A stretch of DNA of 64,000 nucleotides. It comes from Linanthus parryae (taxonomy: Eukaryota > Streptophyta > Magnoliopsida > Ericales > Polemoniaceae). The stretch's first letter is position 1. Each line of letters opens with the position of its first letter. Below, one piece after another: positions 57,001 through 64,000 of this stretch. The notes beneath the pieces were generated by a model, which was not told the DNA's origin, made no database searches, and saw only the letters and a program-made list of their open reading frames with translations. The translations under genes and the position numbers were made by a program. The stretch lies in the NCBI GenBank assembly GCA_023055425.1, contig JALGPY010000013.1, positions 12,561,735-12,625,734 on the forward strand, written 5' to 3'.

Positions 57001-59520
57001 TGTGGGAATAGATGCCCTAGAGGCAATCTAGTTTAGTATGAATTTATTTGTGGCTAGAAAATTCATTTTATTATTTATTGGATATTTAATATAATGAAGT
57101 CCTTAGATTTACAATTGTGTTGTTTATCTTAAATATCCCTAGTCCAGTATAATGATTAATATGACAATCATCTATAGACTAGTATGGGGTTGGATTGATA
57201 TGGAGATATCATGATCCAACACATAGGTGTGCATTAAGGGTAATGGCGCACTGGATTGACCGATCTCCGAGAAGGCTACATACACGTTATGTTGAGTCAC
57301 AAGCGCTTCTCGTGGTGCAACGGTATTGCCATCCTTAGACTTGAAGTCGCTAGATATTCTAGTTGTGGATTATTGTGATTTTGGTAGCGTTAAACGCTAC
57401 ACCGTGACTGGGTAGTTATAAAGGCGTGTACCGGATACAATAAGAAGCAAGCTTAGAGATCGTAGTGGACGTAGATAGAATTTGTCTCTCCCACATAACG
57501 GGAGTAAATATCCCAGGCCACTCGAGGGATAGTGCTTATAGAATGTCTGGCCAGACTCAAATAAATCAATATGGGATATTGATGTTATTTGCACGAATAA
57601 CGCTATTCCCATGGATCGAGAAACTGTGGATTGGATATACGAGTGTGACTTGTATGTCTCGTGTCCAATCCGGATATAGAGACAAATGGATGAGACAATT
57701 ACTTGTACAAGGTTTGTCAAGATGACTATTCTATTAGTTGGCTAGAATGGATGTTTTGCTAGAAACCACTCCATATTAGCAAATTGTTGCTACCAACTAG
57801 ATAGAACCTATGGGGTCACACGCTATATAGAGTTGAACTAGATTTGGAATTAATTAATTGGATTAATTAATTAGAAGGATCACTTTGCAAAACCTTGCAA
57901 ACTTAGTAGGGACTAATTTGCAAGGAAGGGACTAAATTGAATTCTAGTAGGACTAGAATAAGTCCTTTAGGTAGTTGGCAAGGAGTTGTTGGACTATATA
58001 AAGAACCTTCCTTCCCACAACTTATGCTCATTATTGAACATAACAAGAGTGGGAGAGAACAAAAGGAGAGAGAGCAAGCAAACAAGAGGAGCCCGACCGC
58101 CCCTCTTGCCGCCGCCCGTCCCGTCGGCCACAAGGAGGCCGAGAGCCCCCTTTTGGTCTCGTTTTGCGTGATTTTTCTTCCTCTTCCTCTTTCCGGGCTA
58201 GCACCAAGGACTTGGGAGATCTAGGAACAACTCTAGGCGTGGATCAACCATAGAGAACGTGACACAATTCGCGTTTGAAGTCATCAAAGGAGAACCCTAA
58301 GGTGTGTTATTGATTTCTTCCTTTACCATCGTTATGTCTCTTGACTTGTGATCCTTGGAGGGTTTTGCATGGCTATTTTTGTTTCCGTTGCGCATCCATG
58401 ATTCAAAACCCTACAATTGTCATCCTTAGACTTGAAGTTTCTAGATATTCTAGTTGTGGATTATTGTGATTTTGGTAGCGTTAAACGCTACACCGTGACT
58501 GGGTAGTTATAAAGGCGTGTACCGGATACAATAAGAAGCAAGCTTAGAGATCGTAGTGGACGTAGATAGAATTTGTCCCTCCCACATAACGGGAGTAAAT
58601 ATCCTAGGCCACTCGAGGGATAGTGCTTATTGAATGTCTGGCCAGACTCAAATAAATCAATATGTGATATTGATGTTATTTGCACGAATAAGGCTATTCC
58701 CATGGATCGAGAAACTGTGGATTGGACATACGAGTGTGTCTTGTATGTCTCGTGTCCAATCCGGATATAGAGACAAAGGGATGAGACAATTACTTGTACA
58801 AGGTTTGTCAAGATGACTATTCTATTAGTTGGCTAGAATGGATGTTTTTCTAGAAACCGCTCTATATTAGCAAATGGTTGCTACCAAATAGATAGAACCT
58901 ATGGGGTCACACACTATATAGAGTTGAACTAGATTTGTGAATTAATTATTAGGATTAATTAATTAGAATGATCACTTTGCAACACCTTGCAAACTTAGTA
59001 GGACTAATTTGCAAGGAAGGGACTAAACCGAATTCTAGTAGGACTAGAATAGGTCCTTTAGGTAGTTGGCAATAATTTTTTGGACTATATAAAGGACACT
59101 CTTTCCTTCCTTCCCAAACTTATGAACTTATTGATCATAACTTGAGTGGGAGAGAAAAAAAAGGAGAGAGCAAGCAAGCAAAGAGGAGTCGCCGCCCCCT
59201 TTGCCGCCGCCTGTCCCTGTAGGCCACAAGGAGGCCGAAACCTTCTTGTTTCGTCTCGTTTTTCGTGATTCTTCTTCCTCGTCCTCATTTCGGGCTAGCA
59301 ACAAGGATTGGAAGATCTAGTATTCAACTCTAGGCATGGATCAACTATAGAGAACGTGACACAATTCGCGTTTGAATTCATCAAAAGAGAAACCCTAAGG
59401 TGTGTTATTGATTTCTTCTCTTACCATCGTTATGTCTCTTGACTTGTGATCCTTGGAGGGTTTTGCATGGGTTATGATTTTTTGTGTTTCCGTTGCGCAT
59501 CCATGAATCAAAACCCTACA
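57001..59520 (+). mobile_element. Copia LTR plus adjoining 5'-truncated LTR, no internal region
   Basis: Flanked by a perfect 5-bp duplication GGAAT (56996-57000 and 59521-59525). It consists of one full LTR (57001-58415, TGTGGGAATAG...ACCCTACA) joined directly to a second LTR lacking its first ~325 bp (58416-59520). The internal region and PBS are gone, so the structure looks like a recombination or deletion derivative rather than a simple solo LTR. Confidence 0.88.
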
Positions 59521-59525
59521 GGAAT

Positions 59526-60125
59526 AGCCTTATTCGTGAAAATAACATCAATATCCCATATTCATTTATCTGAGTATGGCCAGATATTCTATAAGCACTA
59601 TCTCTCGAGTGGCCGCAGATATTTGCTCCCGTTATGTGGGAGGGACAATTCTATCTACATCACTACGATATCTAAGCTTGCTTCATATTGAGTCCGATAC
59701 GCGCCTTTATGGCTACTTAGTCACGGTGTAGCGTTTGACGCTACCAAAACATAATATTTCACAATTAGACGATCTAGTGACTTCAAGTCTAAGGATGACA
59801 ATACCGTTGTCACCGCGGGAAGCACTTGTGAATTTACATAACTTGTATGTAGTCTCCTCGGAGATGGGTCAATCCAGTATGCCATTACCCCTAATGCATA
59901 CCATGTGTTGGATCGTGATATCTCTATATCAATCCAACCCATACTAGTCTATAGCTGATTGTCCTGTTAATCAGTATAATGGACTAGGGATATTTAAGAT
60001 AAACAACACGATTGTAAATCTAAGGACTGCATTATATTAAATATCTCCATAAATAATACAATAAATATTCTAGCCAATGATTGTTCATACTAAACTAGCT
60101 TGCCTCTATGGCATCTATTCCAACA
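59526..60125 (-). repeat. Copia minus-strand LTR, U3 half (continuation of 57000)
   Basis: Joins 57000 across the insertion (GATCCTGGGAAT then AGCCTTATTCG) and ends ATCTATTCCAACA, the LTR start. Confidence 0.85.
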
Positions 60126-60524
60126 GGTGTAGCGTTTGACGACATCAAAACATAATATTCCACAACTAGAGTATCTAGTGACTTCAAGTATAAGGATTAC
60201 AATAACATTGTCACTTACGAGAAGCACTTGTGACGTTAACGTAATTAATGTAGCCTTCTCGTGATGGGTCAATCCAGTATGCTATTACTCCTAATGCATA
60301 CCCATGTTTTAGACTTGATATCTCCATATCAATCTACCCATATACTAGTCTATAATGATCATCCTGTTAATCAATATACTGGACTAGATATATTTAAGAT
60401 AAACAACACAATGTAATCTAATGACTTCATTATATTAAATATCTCCATAAATAATAAATGAATATTCTAGCCAAAACAATGTTCATACTAAATATAGATT
60501 GTCTCTAGGGCATCTAATCCAATA
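60126..60524 (-). repeat. Another partial copia LTR (minus strand)
   Basis: Starts GGTGTAGCGTTTGACG and ends GGCATCTAATCCAATA. It is more diverged than its neighbour and abuts the start of the previous LTR with no spacer. Confidence 0.8.
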
Positions 60525-62050
60525 CTTTTTCCTTAGTGACTGATATCACCATCTCCATAAAGTTCATTCCACGAATCTCAACATAAACGAAGAGAAATTG
60601 AAGAATTTACTATCCTTCTCCGAAGCCCAGCATCACGCTAGAACCTCAAGGTGACATACACAAACGATATAACTCTTAAATGCAGTTCATGTCTAAACAC
60701 ATATCCTGATCGTAAGCCATGAAACGTAACAATACCCAAGTATACCTTAATATTAGAGGTAATTAACCAATAAGAAGTTTCCATTATTTTTCCGTAACAT
60801 ATTACTAACTGCCAAGTAATCGTCATGAAATACAGCCTCCAAATGTAAACCTAAAAGACTTCAAACATAGACTTCCAAAATCTGAGTTGAAACTCCTAAA
60901 TGATCTCCAGGTGACCACCAGACTAAACTCTAACACTAGATTTTTCATAGGATGCTTGAAGATCTTGTAAACAATCAGCGGTAATCTGACAACACCCACT
61001 TCATAGTTTAAACATCGTTCCTCCCAAGTTAGCCTAAAACTCAAAAAATAATAAACAGCCGAATAGACTTTGCGGTCCTCAAGAAATATTAGGGTAACCA
61101 GACTTGAAGCAACTCCTCAAATAGTTAAATATCATTAGTGTCCTCAAATTCTTCATGACAAATCAGCCTAGCATAACCGTATGAATACACATCATGTAGA
61201 AGTAGATTCCTATAAACCATTATCACATCAAAATCCTTCCAATCACTAAGGTCGCAAAAATGTATCTGAAACGAGTCAGAAACTCAAGGGGTCTACTTCA
61301 AAGTTTCTCGAATGCTTCTAAAATAATTCTCTCTTGATCATTAGTAATGACTCCCAAACTTTACTCGACTCATGACTCCAAATTACTATCCCAACTCTAA
61401 TACGCCGTTAAATTCTTCACAAAGTGAATATAGTGTTCACCTTTCAAATATCTTAGCATTCATGTTACATCTTCTTAAGCCCAAAGTCACCTATGGCCAA
61501 AATTTAATATTTCCCCCAGAGCTATAAGAATCACCTACCTCAATATCACTTTCGAACACAAAAATTTCCCCTGTGTGATTATTGTTCTAAGCCGTCTGCT
61601 CATGAAAAAACCTTCTCAGTGTAGTATCATAATGGTCCGTAGACCACATCCTAGGTTATCATGATCTCGAGAATCAGAACAAACCATCTCATAAATACAC
61701 AATCATTAGTACACTTAACACAATTTCGACATATATGATAGCTAATCATATAGCACTTTTACATGAAGAGTATATATTTCATCTCAGCAACTAAGATAGT
61801 ATATCAAGTAGAAATTGAATACCATTTTATCCTTCTTCACATCATGGAGATGACAATCCAATGAAATACATATCAAATTAAACCAGATAAGTCAAGTAAC
61901 ACATCTCAAGACAAGATGAAAGTGGGCGAGAGGAACCATAACCAACACTTAGTCTACCCACAACCCGATCGACTTTCCAATTTTATAATCTTTACCCTAT
62001 GTCAATTTATAAGTTCCCCTCCTGGTTTAAATTACCTTATAGGAAAAAAC
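60525..62050. other. Probable internal leader of a degenerate gypsy element, no coding sequence recognised
   Basis: AT-rich with no protein motif on either strand. Placed inside a gypsy element only because of the PBS-like site at 62052-62063. Confidence 0.35.
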
Positions 62051-62051
62051 T

Positions 62052-62297
62052 GTTCTGATACCACCTGCAACAACCCCCTTGTCCGGCTCGGACAAGACCT
62101 AGAGGGTGATGCTAAAAGTTACGGTGGAACTCAAAAGCAATACAAATCATAACTCATACTATTAAACAACTATATAAAGATACGAGTCTCACACAAGAGC
62201 TGGTTACTATTACACAGCGATTAACTAACATTTCTAGATACAACTTGTGAAGTCACTCTAGGTGAGTTTCACCCCAGCCAAACCATAGTCTCTGACA
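62052..62297 (-). mobile_element. Gypsy PBS and LTR fragment (minus strand)
   Basis: The minus strand reads TGGTATCAGAA (62063-62053), a tRNA-Met-type PBS, followed rightwards by an LTR end TGCAACAACCCCC comparable to the TGTAACACCCCC end at 46770. The LTR is cut at 62297 by the next element. Confidence 0.55.
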
Positions 62298-63945
62298 TGT
62301 TTTCTTACACGTTACCTCAAGTGCACGGTCAAGTAATATAGGGGCGGTATTTCAACCCCGAGTTATCGATCCCACGAGGACAGACTAAATATTATTTAAT
62401 TAGTCGATTAATCTAAAGTACAAGGAGGAAAATTGAGTGATTAAAAGAGTTGTCGCCCCCAAACAAGCGACTGAGTTAAAATAACAACTAGATAAATATT
62501 TTTTTATTTTTTATTAATTAAGGAACAAGTATGGAGAAACTAGGTGATCTCTAGATCACCTAGGTTTGTAGACGAATTCCGGATCAGCTATGTAACAAGT
62601 CAATCCTATTCTAGTTCAGTCGGGTAATAGGCTATGACAATATCATGTCCGTCTCATGTCATTTTACATCTCGATAGACTACTATCTCCTCTTGGTCTCA
62701 TGTTGTCTACCGGTCCATTCTAGTAGGTCATCTACTGGTACGATAACGGGTCATGTCGGTCCACCGTTTCACGAAACAGCTGAATAATCCTACCAAATCT
62801 ACCCACACTAGGTCAATCCTAACACTTCTCCTTTTCAGTCTCGGTGATTCATGATTGTGTTCAAGTTATCATTACAATTAGGCTAAGTCAGTGTCGTGAA
62901 TTATCTAATTAACTAGCGTTTCCAGTTGATCACTCCTTTCACACTAAGGATTAAGCATAGAACAAGAGCATGTAACTAAAAAAAAAATTAACATTAAGCA
63001 AGACGATGAACTATGAACAAACCCTACTTTTCATGAAGATTAAAACATGATCACGCCATTTCAATAGGCGAGATTCACTAACAAGTTCAAGAAACTAAAT
63101 ATTCATTCAATAGATCAAAGCATAAACGCACGAGACAAAGTCTAAACCCAAAACTCATTCGTCTACACAACCTTAGGCTCTCATAGAGCTGCCTAGGAAA
63201 TAGTATTTACCTACTTGAAATCAAGCTAGCAAATTTAAGTAGTTCCTCCTTACAAGATTTTAAAGAATAAAAAGAAATAGCTCAAACCCTAGAACCCGGT
63301 GGAGTTTGGATCTTCACCGTGTGTTCTTTGTCTTCTTCCTCCTCTTCCAACGTGAGATAATCCTCCCGCAAACGTGAATGATTGATGGAGTCATGCCCTA
63401 GGGTGTTTAGTATGTGATCCCCCTCACTTCTTGCCTACAGGTTGTTAAAAATTGCATTGGAACCCCATATTTTCGTCTGTTGGTCGTCAGACTGGTCTCA
63501 AGACCAGAAGAAGCTTGAATCTGTCAATTTTTTTTCAAAAAATCCAAGTATAAACTGGTCTCGCGACCAGTTGGACTGGTCTCAAGACCAGTCTTGTAAT
63601 TTTTCATCTCTTTTTCTTTGCTTCTTTGATCTTTTCTTCACCCATCCTCAACTCCAACATGCTTTTGAGCCTTCTCGTCCTTCCGAAGTTCATTCCACCT
63701 CCAATACACATTCCCGAGCCTCCGGTTCCTGAAACGCACAACACAGAACAAATACCGGAAGATCAAATGTGACAATAAAAGCTCGAAATTACAGACGAAA
63801 TGCCCGAATTACACATTTATGCTCAAGCTCTCAAACATGCTAGCTTTCTCTCTATTTGGACATAAACACTCTCAAATGCATTGTAAATAACGCAAAAAAA
63901 GGTAGTAGATCTAATACGAATATAAATCATTCAAAGGAGTTATCA
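62298..63945 (-). repeat. LTR of a third Athila-like element (1648 bp), 3' LTR of an element extending past the window
   Basis: The minus strand starts TGATAACTCC at 63945, the same ten bases as the solo LTR at 24359, and is preceded by the purine tract GTGTGGGGGAATT (63946-63958). It ends near 62298 after a GGGATCGATAACTC block shared with the other two LTRs. The length is close to theirs. It holds palindromic array D and a 24-nt palindrome at 62540-62563. Confidence 0.78.
63491..63592 (-). repeat. Palindromic word array D in the LTR U3
   Basis: Three units, 63491-63507, 63554-63571 and 63575-63592: ACTGGTCTCAAGACCAG(T) and ACTGGTCTCGCGACCAGT. Arms of 7-8 bp with a 2-4 nt centre. Confidence 0.92.
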
Positions 63946-64000
63946 AATTCCCCCACACTTACCGATTGTGCGTCCCGAGCAACAAATCAAATTTCACACC
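63946..64000 (-). other. Polypurine tract and internal end of the third Athila-like element
   Basis: The minus strand reads AAGTGTGGGGGAATT immediately before the LTR; the rest of the element lies beyond the window. Confidence 0.6.

Larger units (their letters stand above)
55130..60125 (-). mobile_element. Third copia copy: minus-strand 5' LTR and leader, interrupted
   Basis: LTR pieces 60125-59526 and 57000-56033 (minus), the PBS at 56031-56019 (TGGAATCAGAGCC, one change from consensus) and leader 56018-55130 with the same GC-rich GGCCGACC/GGGGCGG block and ATTCCACAAGACTATGAAGG-type block as copia element 1. Everything past the leader is missing. A plus-strand element of the same family is inserted at 57001-59520. 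Confidence 0.85.

Noticed and set aside
63442..63732. Plus-strand 96-codon frame near the right edge
   Set aside because: Lies across the palindromic array on the antisense strand of an LTR.

Overview
This is nuclear DNA of a flowering plant. The evidence is a spliced plant-type auxilin-like gene with canonical GT/AG introns, a plant histone H2B reading frame, a degenerate plant acyl-activating-enzyme (AMP-binding) gene, and many plant retrotransposon families (Ty1/copia including a SIRE-type element, Athila-like Ty3/gypsy, and a chromodomain gypsy). A eudicot is likely but the species cannot be named from the sequence. I saw no tRNA, rRNA, CRISPR array or bacterial-type operon.

Left part (1-14224). 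The only substantial host gene is an auxilin-like J-domain protein on the minus strand. Six exons can be placed between 10880 and 3651 and encode 895 codons. The last visible exon ends in helix I of the J domain at a good splice donor. The HPD-containing exons are not seen down to position 1, so the gene is either cut by the window edge or truncated. Its 3.4-kb first intron carries a 472-bp hAT-type non-autonomous element with an 8-bp target duplication and a foldback element with perfect 26-bp arms. A Helitron-like 3' terminus lies at 11880.

Middle (14225-43750) is a nested retrotransposon block. A complete copia element (14225-22734, perfect TGTTA duplication) lies in opposite orientation to a second, 5'-truncated member of the same family. 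The 3' LTR of the second copy has been split twice: by a solo Athila-like LTR (24359-25914, duplication ACTAC) and by a SIRE-type copia element (26179-41327, duplication CTCAT). The SIRE element in turn contains a 5'-truncated Athila-like gypsy remnant (about 27360-33991) with an additional (env-like position) ORF and a 3' LTR.

Right part (43750-64000). It holds direct repeats flanking a chromodomain gypsy remnant (46770-51200), an acyl-activating-enzyme pseudogene, an H2B gene with one nonsense codon, two MITEs, a tandem duplication ending in poly-C, a graveyard of copia LTRs (56033-60524), and a third Athila-like LTR (62298-63945) running off the right edge.

The most unusual signal is a shared design in the retroelements. 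Three Athila-like LTRs carry, at nearly the same place in the LTR, clusters of short self-complementary words, but each family has its own word (GTGCGTAT/ATACGCAC; TGCGTTcaAACGCA; ACTGGTCTcaAGACCAGT). A fourth word, the perfect palindrome TTCAAGGCCTTGAA, is scattered through the SIRE element, including its gag-pol reading frame. I cannot search databases, so novelty is unproven.
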